From the NCBI GenBank assembly GCA_958295665.1, contig OY282560.1:268747315-268811314 (forward strand): a stretch of DNA of 64,000 nucleotides, written 5' to 3'. A program made the position numbers and the translations under genes. Below the pieces are notes generated by a model that ran no database searches, had not been told where the DNA came from, and saw only the letters and a program-made list of their open reading frames with translations. This document shows, one piece after another, positions 36,650 to 48,639 of this stretch (the first letter of the stretch is position 1; each line of letters starts with the position of its first letter). This DNA comes from Tipula vernalis. Lineage: Eukaryota; Arthropoda; Insecta; Diptera; Tipulidae.

Positions 36650-37440
36650 TTTTGATCGTTTACCTTCAAGTTTTGGAATAAAATAATTGGTTGAAACTTG
36701 TTTTGCAGAAGATTATTATTTGTTTTTACTGGGACATGAATCATGCAAAATTTCAGGATGTAGTAATCTTGTTCCGTTTTTAATTTATTTTTATTGAAGT
36801 TCTGATGAAGCCTTCATATATCTTGCATTGATAAATCGCTGCATTTAAAACTCGACGACGTTGAATGTTTACAATTTGGCTTATAAGGTAATATTTTTGC
36901 GGTATGCCTACAACGTAATAATAATAATAGGTTACCTTAAATTTTTTTTCCTTGGTTTTTGTCCAATCTTCTTTGTTTTAACTTCTTTTTCTTCCATTTC
37001 CTGAATCGCACAATTACGCTTTTCCTTCAATACGTTCAGATTCTTCAAAATCCATTATTATTTTTAATATAAAATACAGTCCATAACGTGTAAATCGCTT
37101 TAAAGTTAAAACTAAAATCGAAAAAACTGTTTGTTATTCATACGTAGGGACTATTTTATTAGTATAGTAGTGGTAAGACAAAATATTATGTACAGTAATC
37201 ACCGGTATACGGAAGGAAGGATTCAATCATTATTTTAAACCGTAAATATTCTTACCAAATAGAAAGCTCACTGTTTAATGTACTTTTTATTTTAATAGTC
37301 TGAACGAAAACCGAGAGTAGCTCAATTCATATTATCTGAGTAGGGTTTCCCATTCTCATCTCTTAAATCGAAAGTAGTTCATCCAAAGAACGTACGAAGA
37401 AAACAGAAACTCCAGGCCGGAAAACCATAAGTAACAGTAG
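36650..37440. other. Mostly non-coding junction region
   Basis: Apart from the weak start exon of the DUF7869-like gene (37055), this stretch shows no coding frame. It ends at the 3' truncation point of the following LINE. Confidence 0.35.
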
Positions 37441-37446
37441 GTCGTA

Positions 37447-38859
37447 TTACTGACGTATAGATAGATTTGATCTTTTATTGATTAGTGAATAAAGCATCTT
37501 AATTATTCGCTGTGATTTTTCTATAATCAAGTCTACTTGATTTTTAAATGTTAATTTTTTATCGAGATTGATACCTAAATATTTTACGTTTGCATTCCAC
37601 TGAATAACTGAATCATTGACTTTTAATATATTATTATTAGGCAGATATCTTGCTGCTCTTCTTCTCGTGAAAAATATAGCTTGTGTTTTTTCAAAGTTTA
37701 AGTTAATATGCCATTTTTGGCAGTAATCTATAAGTGCATCAATATTATGTTGAAGCGTATTAATAATAGTATCAGGACAGCTTGAAGATGTATATATTGC
37801 AGTGACATCTGCATATAATGCGTAATCTGAATCGACTCTAAAAATAGATTGAATATCAGCAGTGAAAATGCTGTAGAGTGTAGGAGACAGCACTGCGTCT
37901 TGAGGAACACCGCTAATTACACTTCGAAATGTTGATGTTTTATCATCAATAGATATAAAGAAGAAGCGATTGCTAATAAAGCTTTCAATTATTTTAATAA
38001 TATAGGCGGGGATATCGAATGCTTTTTCTATATCAAATAGAAGAAGCCCAATAGAAAGCTTATTGGATAAGTTATTCCTGATAGTATTCGTCAGTCTATC
38101 TAATTGATGGGTAGTGGAATGTTTATCCCGAAATCCAAATTGTTCTTTTGGGAGAACATTATTTAATACAATAAACTGATTTAATCTTTTAAGGAGGGAA
38201 CGTTCAAATAGTTTACCCAGAGAACTTAAAAGACTTATCGGCCTGTAACTATTTTGGCTGCTCCTATCCTTTCCAGATTTATGAACTGGTATTACACGGG
38301 CTATCTTCCATTTATTAGGAAAGTAGGATAGCCTGTAACATGCATTGAAAAGTTGGGTCAAAAATACTATGGCTTTACGACGAAGATTTTTAATTAATCG
38401 TTTGTTTAAGTTATCTGCCCCGGGTGCTTTATTTATTTTCAGTTTCCGGATATAACTTCGGAGTTCAGTGGGTTTTATTATCATCGAACCATTCAATTTA
38501 TTAAAACCAGTCGAGAATTTATTATCAAAATAACTTTTAGTGTTACCTACAACACCACTGTCAGTGATATTATTTTGGTAAGCTTCAAAGTTATCAGCGA
38601 AGCAATTGCATTTCTCTTGGTTTGTGAGTATAGGTTTATCATTATGATAAAGTGTAGGTAAATGCAGCGTTCGTTTTCTCAGAACCTTGGATAGAATCCA
38701 CATCTTGTTTGTGTTATTATTCTTATTGATATCAGCTAACATTCTTTGAAATCTAAGATTCCTAATATATTGGATTTCAGCCCTGATTTTTTCGTTTAAT
38801 ACTTTAACGATTGCTTTAAGGTACGTATTACGAGTTCTTAGATATTGCCGACGCCGCAC
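37447..38859 (-). pseudogene. LINE reverse transcriptase, catalytic site altered
   Basis: A 470-codon frame. It has INKAPGADNLN, WKIARVIPVHKSGKDRS, YRPISLLSSLGKLFERSLL, KEQFGFRDKHSTTHQL and LLLFDIEKAFD with the first Asp. About 12 residues (the RVWHDGL-type segment) are missing right after AFD. The usual YADD loop reads YADV, losing the second catalytic Asp, and GVPQG reads GVPQD. It ends at QRIIKMLYSLINKRSN. Long but enzymatically dead. Confidence 0.87.
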
Positions 38860-38869
38860 GTTGCGTCAT

Positions 38870-40027
38870 TTTATTAACATTTTAATTTGGTCAGGGATAG
38901 TTAATGGGTGAGCATCTTTACTTTTATTAGTAAAGCTAGGAATGGCTAAGCCTTTGGCTTTAAATATAACATTATTGAAAAATTCAATAAGTTCTCTATT
39001 TGTTTCCGACATTGTATAATCAGAATTGGTGACTTTGATGTTAAATCAATATTATTTTTGATATGACATCTAAACAAAGACCAATCAGCTAGCTGGTAAT
39101 TAGGTTAACTGATTGTTTTATTGATTTGAATATCACCATAGTTCATTTCGAATAAAACAGGAAAATGTTCCAAACTAAGTTAATATTTAGTTTTCAAATT
39201 GGATATAATGCTGTTATTGTTTGTTAATAAAAAATTTAGTACAGAACCGTATTTTGAATCAGGAGAAAAGTAAGTGGGTTCCGTAGGGTTTTCAATTACA
39301 AAATTACTATTAACTAATTCGTTATACAATACTATTCCGGCTCTATTACTTTTAAAGTTATCCCAAAGCCTGTGTTTGGCATTAAAGTATGATTTTAATA
39401 TGTTCCGGAGATTGGAAGAGAATTCAATCCAGTTTCGAACTGATAAGCTTATGATTATGAAAAAATCAATCTTCTTATCAGGCCGCGGCGACTGGACTGA
39501 TTATACCACAATTTACATTCTATGTATACAGAATGTGCTGTGCGTTAAGTATTAGCGAATCATAACTAATACAGATGAATTCTCTTACAATTTTTATTCT
39601 TCACAATATTCACAGATCAGATAAGATGAGTTAGATTTAGTTAGTATTTGTATGTCACTAGCAAAATCTTTTAAGATCGCATTTGATGTTCCAGCGGGGA
39701 AATAAGCGCAGCTACAATTATAACTTCACCAAATGGAGTACCAATAGTAATGGCCAAGGCTTCTATTATTTTTAAGTTAATGGCAGGCAATAGAGTGTGA
39801 TTAATCAATTTATTCATAATAATAGCTACTCCCCCATGTGGCGAACGCAATCTATCTAGTCTGTAAACCTTGAACTTAGGATGGTACACTACATTATCTG
39901 GTTTAAGCCAAGCTTCTGTCACCAAGGCAATGTGAATGTTATTATTAATAAGAAAGTCAAATGTTTCATCTATTTTGTTAGTTAAACTAGTAGCGTTCCA
40001 AATACAACAATTTAGCCGCTTCATCAT
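38870..40027 (-). pseudogene. LINE apurinic-type endonuclease, broken
   Basis: Starts at ATG 40027 with RLNCCIWNATSLTNKIDETF, then LVTEAWLKPDN with the catalytic Glu, and RSPHGGVAIIMN. After a break at 39671 the minus strand goes on with LWDNFKSNRAGIVLYN, PEPTYF-like sequence and LADWSLF, interrupted by stops. It would nick target DNA to prime reverse transcription. Confidence 0.78.
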
Positions 40028-40900
40028 TATTTAAGATTATGTAGATATTTAATTGACAGTCGGAAACATACCTCGAACTGTTCTGTTTTATTTGAACATT
40101 TTGACAAATTGCAGAGAATATCGCTTATAAGTGATTGAAGCTCCGATTCTGTAAATAAATTATTATTGTTAGTGTTACAAGTATTATTGTTATTAGAATT
40201 AGACATAGCTGGCTGCGCTTGATTCCTGAGACGAAAATTATTATAACTTCTATTGCGAGTATTCACGCTGTTATCAAAAATAGAATTCCGTGTTGATTGT
40301 AGAGGAGTATATTTAGGTTTCGGAAGATCTGGAAACTCCTTTGTGTTTGTAGATTATGTATTTTCCGGTTTATGAGAATATTCTCTTTGATTAATTGGTA
40401 TTCTTTTAATTTAGTACAATCTTTTGAACGGTGAGATGGGCGGCACCACAATTAGCACATTTGTAATTAACCGAATCCAGATTACTTTTGCACTGCATTT
40501 GCCACACTTTAATTTTTTGTTGCAATGAGATGAATCGTGCCCAAACATTTGACAACGGCGACATTGAGTCGGTAAGTTTTGTATTATTAGAATAGTGTGA
40601 AAAACGCACTTTTGTATGGTGAATATGTTTAATTTTGTGCAGCATTTGCATTTTTACATGATTACTTTTAAATTTAACCAGAAAGAATTTAAAAACTGTT
40701 TTGGCATCAGGTAATTTTTTATAAATTGTATGAATACTGATGATGTGTTGATGTAATCCAGTTTTTATATCATTATGGCTAAAGTCAGACGGCAATCCAG
40801 TGATGCACACCTTAAAAGGTCGATCAATAACAGATCTGAATGTAAAGCGCTCAACGTTATTTACTTTAAGTTGTTCTGGGATATTTTGATAATTATCCAA
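40027..40900 (-). pseudogene. LINE ORF1, gag-like nucleic-acid-binding protein
   Basis: The frame has FKVCITGLPSDFSHNDIKTG, the PRE_C2HC-type domain found in jockey-group ORF1 proteins, and a zinc knuckle start (YKCANCGAAH). A shift near 40410 continues in a second frame to the Asn-rich end (NTRNRSYNNFRLRNQ). It would coat LINE RNA. Confidence 0.75.
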
Positions 40901-40919
40901 TGCTCATAATTTTTATGCC

Positions 40920-43050
40920 AATGCTCATAATTTTTATCAATGGCATTGTATTCCGGACGGAATTAATAGATTGTTTTGCTTAAGTAATTCATTATAAAAA
41001 TTTGTTATTTATTAACACAAATAAATATAAAATTAGAATAATTTGGTGTGTATCGCTACAACGACCAAATTGAACTCGGTTCAAATAAATATTTTACTCG
41101 ATTGCTAAATCGTCATTGTTGCGGTTTGTAACGAAACATTTAGAGAGTTTTGGAAGGGAACAATTATTGAGCCATAGAATTTAAGCAGTTTTGAAACAAA
41201 ACGAGAAAAAAAGACAGTTTTGGAACACGCGGTATCAACAAATTAAAGAGTTTTAGAAAATTTTGCGATTTTTCTTGGTTTTTTGGTATAAAAGTTAGTT
41301 TTAGAACGTTATTTTTGATTTTGTGTTGTAGGGCTCGTCGAGAGCTTTCATACGATTATAATAATGTGATTATTTCGAAAATGCCTTTTAGGCAGTTTTG
41401 GAAATGGCCGCCTCATATTTCAGTGGGTTTAGCGCTTAAAGCGGTAAACCCACTGAAACTCAAAAAGAAAAACGGATTTAATTTTTCGTCATTCATTCCC
41501 AACGATCAAATTCCAGTAGGGTATTCTGGAAATTTATCGTAAGTCGTAAAACATTGTTTTATTGTTTAATTTTCTTTTGTTTCCTTTCTGTCTGTTTGGC
41601 GTTTAATACCGAAATTCTAAAATGGAATAAAAAATTTTGGGTTTGTTCAACTTATAATCCATTTTTTTTATTCTATCGAAATATTTTGCTAATGTACGAG
41701 TATTTATATACCTAAATCTGTTCTTGGAAATAACACCGGTTAGCCCCGATATGTTTTGATCTCAATGAAACCTAAACCAATTTTAACTGCGCATGTCAAC
41801 ATGTGGAATGTTTTCGTTTATTCATTGAACAGAAGGAATAGAATAAATGGAATATTGATCACGTGGCCTCGGAAACGCACGTGATTTAATAAAGCAATGA
41901 ATTGGAATACATTTTAGACAATTTTAAAATTTGAAAACAAATTAAATTGATTAAATAAATGGTTTTAATAAAATGAATTGACGTTGTAAATAATTTGTTC
42001 GTTACAATATACAACGTGGTATTAATATATTAATATATTAATTAACGTGGTATAAATTGTTATCTCGTCATGAAAATATTTTCAAAATTGTACATAATTT
42101 GTATATAAAAATTTATTTATTATTTCGCGGTTTAAAAAAATTATTTTATCATAATTAATAATTTCATTTTCCATAATACGATTTAATTCAACTTAATCAT
42201 ACAAATTGTAAGCGTCACATTTCCAAAAACGTAAAATGAAAGAATATTCTTTTTATTCCACCATTCGACGTAGTGCAAATATAATACATTGTGAATATTC
42301 CGAATAAGATAATGGACCAAAAAAAGAAAAGAAGACAAAAAAAAATCTTTTTACGTCGAATGAATTAATGACACCACTCATGATGGTAATATGTAAAAGT
42401 GGTGGTCCTACATAAAAATAGCAAATAAAACTTTGATTAACCCATCAAATCATAATAAATAAATTTATATAGAATCAGAATGTTTTTTAAACTTGTCTTG
42501 AAAGATATTTTGATCATTTCGTTACGTAAACACTACACGCCCACACTACGCCTACTCAACCTATGTATAGTAATTTTTGCTATACCAACAAATATAAAGT
42601 TGCGACTTAAAACATTTTAGTAAAATCTCGAATCTTTTGAATTGAGATTTATGGAATTTGCCGAAAATTATAACATGCCTATGTCTTATTTGGTATCTTT
42701 GCTACCGAAATAATTAAACTGGTGGTTGCATCCTGCAAGACTGCGACTGCGACAGAAAAAATAGCGAAGCATTTTTTGACTTTGCAGTTAAGACATGGTA
42801 TGGTGGGTACACAATTTATCGAAATAAGAAAAAATTGCGTGTGTTGGTAAAAGAGTTGCCAGAAACAATTTTTCGTTAACCCAACTAAAAGACAAAATAC
42901 ATCAAACGCGTTGTGTGCCATGCGTCGAGATCAATTGTTGATCGGTTTGATTAAAAATAGAAAAAAGGATGATTTTAAGGCAAAAATATAAAGGGCTGAA
43001 ACCTCATAAGGTGGTCAGAACTTCGGTCTTGATTAATTCAAGTCCCACAT
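40920..43050. other. Non-coding DNA with scattered short repeats
   Basis: No coding frame is convincing. From 41140 to 41400 the phrase (C/G)AGTTTTGGAA recurs about six times at irregular spacing. A hairpin at 41418-41458 follows. Nothing recognisable from 41600 to 43050. Confidence 0.4.
41418..41458. repeat. Strong hairpin
   Basis: TTTCAGTGGGTTTA (41418-41431) pairs exactly with TAAACCCACTGAAA (41445-41458). The 13-base centre GCGCTTAAAGCGG can pair further (CGC with GCG). The stem is unusually GC-rich for this region. Confidence 0.9.
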
Positions 43051-43430
43051 TAATCCCGAAATCAATTTCTTAAATCAATCGTCAGCTAGGCCTTCAACTC
43101 AACCTCGATCTCAATCGCAACATAGTTCTAACCGCAATCATCAAATTAACACTTAACCTAACTTCAAATCAACTCTTAAATAATTCCCCAACCGAACGAC
43201 TCACTTAACCCTAATGCAGACTAACTAAACCCTAACTAAACTTCAACTCAACTTAGCTCGAACCAAATCAAAACCCTCTAATCAACTTATACCATTATAC
43301 CATCATATAATCACCATCACACCAACATACCAGCATATCATCATACCATCATCATCATCATACCACCATCACAAAATTCTTAAATAGAAACCATCATACC
43401 ATTATAACATCATACCTTCATACCATCATC
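43050..43430. repeat. Low-complexity CAACTCAAC and CATCATACC tracts
   Basis: First part: degenerate repeats of AACTCAACT/CTAACTAAACCCT. Second part (43270-43430): CATCATACC-type microsatellite. No coding meaning. A similar tract is at 47650-47935. Confidence 0.8.
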
Positions 43431-43619
43431 AAAAATCGACACAATTTTTTAAGTTTTAGAAATTCCTTTGTAGAAACTTTAGACCTGATTATAATCTCTC
43501 AAGGAGGAGATGAATGTTTGAGATATTAACATTGACCTTTCTAAAGTCTTAAACAATATTTATGTAAAGTTCGGTTCAAATCGTTCAATGCGTGTGCATT
43601 TGTTTAAATATCATACATA

Positions 43620-44945
43620 CCTCCTTGATCAAAAAGTTCCCGGAATTTATTCAGAAAATTAAAAATACAAGTTTATTAATCTAAATCTATATTGTCCCCT
43701 TCAAAGTAATCCCCATCGACTATAACACACTTATGCCAGCGCTTGAACCAATCCTCGAAACATTTTTTATATTCGGTTTTCGGTATGTCTGTCCATCAGT
43801 GCTTCCTGCGATTTTTCCATTATTTCCTCTCGGCTACTGAAACGCGTTCCCCGTAATGGTTTTTTAACTCGATTGAACAGAAAGAAGTCACAGGGAGCCA
43901 AATCAGGTGAATTCGGTGGCTGTTGGATGGTATTTGTTGCATTTTTCGTCAAAAAATTACGAATAATGATGGCACTGTGCGACGGTGCGTTATCATGGTG
44001 CAAAATCCACGAGTTTTCTGCAAACAATTCTGGTCTCTTTTGGCGAATTGCTTCACGCAAACGTCTCATAACGCCCAAATAATACTCTTTGTTTACGGTC
44101 TGGCCTTCTGGCAAAAATTCATGATGCACTACACCGTTGTAATACATGAAAACCGTCAGAATTGCCTTCTTTTTTGACTGAGAACGACGTGGTATTTTTT
44201 TGGTGAACGCCATTCACTTGCCTGATATCTGGATTGCGTGTCGTACTCATAAACCCACGTCTCGTCTCCAGTAATGATCCTTTTGATGAATGTGGGATCG
44301 GATTTAGCCTCGCAAATCATGTCTTTTGCGACGTCAACACGGTCTCTTTTTTGCATGAAATTGAGGTCTTTTGGCACCAACTTTGCTGCTACACGACGGA
44401 AACCCAAACCATTAACCAAAATGTCTTGGACGGATCCATAGGCAATGTTCAAGTCCTCCGCTATCTCTCTGATGGTTAATTTGCGGTTGTTGACCAACAT
44501 TTCTTTTACTTTATCAATGTTTTCGTCGGTTTTCGATGTCGATGGTCTGCCACTGCGTTCATCATCTTCGATTGACTCACGACCACTTTTAAACCGCTCG
44601 TGCCACTGGTAAACGACCGTTTTCTTTAGAGAATCGTTGCCGAAACACTTTTCCAACATTTCCAACATTCGCGCACCATTAAATCCGTTTTTTACGCAAA
44701 ATTTAATGCAAGTTCGTTGTTACAAATTTAAATCGATTTCTAAAATTGTAAATAATCTCCAATACACACAGTGATAGATGTACTCTTGACTACGTAACTT
44801 TTGCAAATGTCAAGCTATGACGCTAAGATTTAGAGGGAATATCAACAACAGATGTACCAACTTCACAAAAAAAAACAGAACTCAAATCGGAACAATGGGA
44901 GCGCCACACGGTGGTTATTCCGGTGAAACTTTTTGATCAAGATGG
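43620..44945 (-). mobile_element. Mariner transposon, nearly intact
   Basis: Ends CCTCCTTGATCAAAAAGTT (left) and the inverse CCATCTTGATCAAAAAGTTT (right) are flanked by TA (43618-43619 and 44946-44947). Length is 1326 bp, a normal mariner size. It holds one minus-strand transposase. Confidence 0.93.
43767..44668 (-). pseudogene. Mariner transposase, one visible frameshift
   Basis: The first frame (44668-44156) has the helix-turn-helix half (VVYQWHERFKSGRESIEDDE, RSGRPSTSKTDENID), RKLTIREIAEDLNIAYGSV, and ITGDETWVYEYD with the first Asp. It shifts at the A7 run in ...SPKKIP, where one A appears to be lost. The second frame has AILTVFMYYNGVVHHEFLPE, WILHHDNAPSHSA with the second Asp, and NSPDLAPCDFFLF with the third (D34D type). 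Residues upstream of the first M (RTCIKFCVKNGFNGAR) are present, but the usual ATG is absent and a TAA sits there. It is otherwise complete. Confidence 0.88.
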
Positions 44946-44974
44946 TATATACTGTACATAAGTACGAGTATATA

Positions 44975-46558
44975 CACTACTGGACAAAATTAACGCATAT
45001 TTTTTTTTTGTAATAAAAAAAATCCCGCTGGTCAATTTCAGTGGAATTTGTATCAAATGATCCCAAATTTACATTTTTCTCAAAAGAGGCACAAATGTGG
45101 CGTTATGGAATTATAGCGGCTATTTTTGATCGCAAAATGTTAAAATGTGTCCAACCATTTTTATTTAATTTTTCAAAAGCGGTTTATAAACATTAAAATT
45201 AGCTTTATTACAATTTAGTTTGATTAATTTAGTAATGAGTATTTCCCCCCCGTGCACTTATTACAGCTTCCATCCTTCTGGGCATACTAAGTAGAAGGCT
45301 TTGTATCATTTCTTGCGGGATGAGATTCCACTCTTCTTCCGTTGCAACTTTCAGCCCTGCTAACGAATCTGGTGCAGGATTTCTAACTGTAATGCGGCGT
45401 TTTAGAATGTCCCATACGTGTTCGATCGGATTAAGATCGGGACTCATTGGTGGCCACTTAAGTGCACGAATGCCGATATCTTATAGATATTGTCGTACCG
45501 TTGCAGCTACGTAGACTGGAGCGTTATCATGCATTAACACAAAACTGTCATAACCTATGGAGTCCCACATATGGCAAAACGTGATCGTTAAGAATGTTCC
45601 GAACATACTAGTCTGCATTCATCCTCAAGCAAATCTCCACCAGCTCCGTACGGCCCTTCAAACTGATTCCACCCCAAAACATTATTGAATCTCTTCCAAA
45701 GCTTACGGTTTGCAACGTAACACGGTGGGTAGCGTTCTCCAGGTCTTCTGTATACAAGATTACGTTCATCTGGTTTCCATAATTGGATTCTGGTCTCATC
45801 TAAAAAGATTCTCAAAACAGTGCCCATTGATCGCCAATTTGCATGGGTGTGAGCAAATTCTAAACGGCTACATTTGTGGCGGGGAAGAAGCCGTTGAACT
45901 TTTACGGGCCGTTTTGGAGTTTGGTTCGTTTCTGTTAATCTTCGTCTAATGGTTTTGGCACTAACATATACTTGGCGCGCACTAAGTAACTCATTTTTTA
46001 CTTTAGTAGAAGTACGCTTTCGACCACGTAACGAATTAATTTTTAAAAATCGGTCGTCATGCTCGGTTGTGCACCTTTAACGTCCTTGTCCGGGCTTTCT
46101 TTTATACTCTCTGGTCTCACGATATCGCTTAAGTATTCCTGAAACCAAAGACTGGTTCACTCCTAATTTTAGTGCGATTTGCACTTGATTATAATATTCC
46201 TGATACAACATGACGACTTTAATCGCCTCCATCTCACGAAAGGGTGTCGTATTACAATGGATCTTATTTTAGATGTTTGCTTTAGAACACATTTACAAGA
46301 ACTAATGGTACTGCATTTACAAATAATTGATATGCAACGGAACAAAAGCCGATCGTTGCATTGGATTTCAAACACAATTCACTCTTGATTAAGCATTTTT
46401 GAAAATTTTAATTGATTGGCTTGCAGTAGACTTTATTCAAGGTGGTTTCTGATAAAAATATAAATGTGCTATCATTTGACACTAGTAGTATTAAAATTGA
46501 CCAGCAGGATGTTTTTCTATTACAAAAAAAAAATATTCGTTAATTTTGTCCAGGAGTG
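44975..46558 (-). mobile_element. Tc1-type transposon, decayed
   Basis: Ends CACTACTGGACAAAATTAAC and inverse CACTCCTGGACAAAATTAAC, each with TA outside (44973-44974 and 46559-46560). The inverted repeats extend about 65 bp (CGCTGGTCAATTT shared). It begins only 29 bp from the mariner end. Confidence 0.93.
45229..46232 (-). pseudogene. Tc1-type transposase, several breaks
   Basis: Minus strand: MEAIKVVMLYQEYYNQVQIA, LGVNQSLVSGILKRYRETRE, KPGQGR then a stop, RGRKRTSTKVKNELLS, then FLDETRIQLWKPDERN with the first Asp, and YGAGGDLLEDEC. After frameshifts the end reads MSPDLNPIEHVWDILKRRI and IPQEMIQSLLLSMPRRMEAV. At least three frame breaks. Confidence 0.85.
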
Positions 46559-46609
46559 TATAAACACTCACTTTTAGGTGAAATCTCATTTCAACAGAGA
46601 CGCAATTTA

Positions 46610-47632
46610 GCGAAATCCTCACTTCAACGGACAAACTTTTAAGTCCCAAGCAACTGAAGTTTTCCAATGAAAACCTCCTTTAAATAAGCTGACACTTTAT
46701 TAGAGCGGACATGGATAGATATTTCTGCGATGATACAGGTTTTACGAGTATAATTCAAGTTGAAACTTTACCGCTTTAATTTGTTCCTTTTTCACTTCAA
46801 ATTGAATCTTTAACATTTCAAATTGAACCTTTAATAAATTATATGTAAGGCCAATTTGGATGGAAATTGGAAATTTCTTAGCCGGTTTTAGTTGAATCAA
46901 AATTTGATATCCATGATTGAAATTCAATTCTTAAATGATTTTTGGATAAAATTCTATAATATGGCCAAAAAAATAAATAAATGAAATTTGACATGGGTGT
47001 TGGAAATGGAATTCTATATTGATTTTTAGATCTAATACTCAGTTTAGAACTAAATTTCCATCGCACATGTCAAACTTCATCATAATCGGCTAAGAAATAG
47101 CCAAGTTCCATCTTACTTTGCCATATTTCAGAACTACGTATATCCAAAACCACTTTAGAATCCCATTTCCCTGGCATATGTCAAATTTCACTCAAATCCG
47201 TTTAGAAATAGCCAAGTTCCGTCCTAATTGGTCATATTCCAGAAATTCATTTAAAAATCATTTTAGAATTCGATTTACAACGCACATGTCAAATTGTATC
47301 ATAATCGGTTAAGGAACAGCCAAGTTCCATCTTACCTGGCCATATTCTAGAACTTTATCCACAAATCATTTTCGAATCCCATTTTCAACGCACCTGTCAA
47401 ATTTCATCATAAACGGTTGAGAAATAGGTAAGTTCCGTCCTAATTGACCATTTTCCAGAACTTCGTCTATAAATCATTTGAAAATCCCATTTCCATTGGA
47501 AATGTCGGATTTCATCAAAATCGGATAAGATATAGAATCCCAATTAAATTTTTATAAAAAAATTGCAAATCCTTAGTTTAACGGACAACGTTTTTGGTCC
47601 CGTCGATTTCCGTTGTAGTGAGGTTTCCCTAT
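46610..47632. repeat. Tandem repeat field of about 110-bp units
   Basis: Between 47056 and 47530 a unit with CATGTCAAATTTCATCATAA, AAATAGCCAAGTTCC and CCATATTCCAGAACTT recurs about five times, spaced 105-112 bp. At 46850-47010 similar sequence is in the opposite direction (GAAATTTGACATGGGTGTTG). The field is bounded by similar inverted ends, CCTCACTTCAACGGACAA on the left and the inverse of CCTCACTACAACGGAAAT on the right. It may be a non-autonomous pogo-like element with an internal satellite; that part is inference. Confidence 0.7.
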
Positions 47633-47649
47633 ATACATACATATATAGA

Positions 47650-47935
47650 TTGCTCAACTGCTCACTAAACCCTAATCCAACTCCCAACTAAACCGCAACT
47701 CAACTCTAATTCAACTCGCAAACGGAACCCAACTTAATCCTCAACTAAACCTCAAACACTCGCCAAACTCACTCCTCAAACCAGCATATATAAAAAATTG
47801 GTCAACAACTCACTATATCTTATCCGGCCTCAACTCAACTTCAACTCAACTTTAACTCAACCCGCAAATTGATTCTTAACTTAACCTTCAAATCAACCCC
47901 AAATTCAATGCCCAATTCAATAATCAAACCAGCAT
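47650..47935. repeat. Low-complexity CTCAACT tract
   Basis: Degenerate repeats of CAACTCAACT, AACCGCAACT and similar, like the tract at 43.05-43.27 kb. Two copies of CCAGCATATATAAAAAATTG lie at about 47782 and 47930. Confidence 0.8.
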
Positions 47936-48540
47936 ATATAAAAAATTGGCAAATATTTCTATAACTAGATAATTTGCGTCAATTCGTATGGCAGGTACCC
48001 GACCCTCTTGAGGCACAGGTTCCAAAAGCTTTTCAAATCTTGGCGTTGACCATAGAAACAGATTGGCAAAAAAAAACTTTAAATCGAACAAGCCGTTCTC
48101 GAGATACCATGGGTAGAGATATACAGACATTCAGACAAACGGAAGAACATTTTTTTTTTTTGCTTTTTTAGACTCAGAGATTTTCAAAACGTCGAGAAAA
48201 GTGGTTTTGGACCAACCAAATTTTTCATCATTTTTGACAGGATTTCAATACTTTGGTCTTTTTAGACCGAAGTAAAATTGAAAATTTTATGTAGTATTTA
48301 CAAAATCTACTCGTACATTGGGAAAAGAAACCGCAACTTTTGGGTTCAGTAAACTTACAACCTTCCTTTTCTAATTTTAATATGTTTTGACATTTTTACA
48401 AATGACGTTTGAACTTCAATTTTTCTTTGAATTGCGATATTTTTTGGCGCAGTGTGGATATTTGTTCGGTTTTTTAAATTATAAATTAGTTGGTAGAAAA
48501 TTAATTTATTGTTTGTCAAAGAAGTTTTTTTTTAAAATAA
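47936..48540. other. Non-coding DNA
   Basis: No coding frame. The phrase GCCGTTCTCGAGATACCATG (about 48094) and flanks look like a dispersed repeat, but I cannot assign it. Confidence 0.3.
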
Positions 48541-48639
48541 ATTAAGATGTTTACCTAAATTGATAAAGTGAACCGAAAGAATTATTTTCATTTATTTCAA
48601 AATGAGTTAGAATTTTACAAAGAAACCATAAAGAGATCA

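Larger units (their letters stand above)
31860..37055 (-). pseudogene. Decayed DUF7869-family transposon gene, split
   Basis: From right to left: a start exon (MDFEESERIEGK, 37055, ending near AGGTAACC), then INALHKRYNLENGSPSVKYD (about 36450), SRQLYQYNFTLCKGSSKSEQ (about 36100), NEVASAVYHQL, VKLFCDGCGGQNKNRSMIC (about 35900), IPPDRVFGRIDKVIKRKE (about 35800), the hAT-like insertion, then NIFKDHGTVFNLEELTVYDW (about 33180). Further exons may lie at 32199-31860 (LPEKVELSKSHPYFNPR). The motif set matches a widespread arthropod family that I know as DUF7869 (name from memory), linked to mobile DNA. Stops and frameshifts are frequent, so it is dead. Confidence 0.65.
37440..40905 (-). mobile_element. 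Jockey-like LINE, nearly full coding length
   Basis: Minus-strand order: gag-like ORF1, endonuclease, reverse transcriptase, the usual jockey-group layout. There is no poly-A tail or target duplication at the left end, so the 3' end is truncated at about 37440. Just beyond the right end is a 20-bp duplication of CCAATGCTCATAATTTTTAT. Confidence 0.85.

Noticed and set aside
42679..42921. 80-codon minus frame
   Set aside because: No recognised motif, no splice context, in non-coding DNA; kept out of the gene list.
43200..43250. CCCTAA-like units as telomere repeat
   Set aside because: Units are irregular and mixed with CAACTC; flies lack simple telomere repeats, and no regular array is present.
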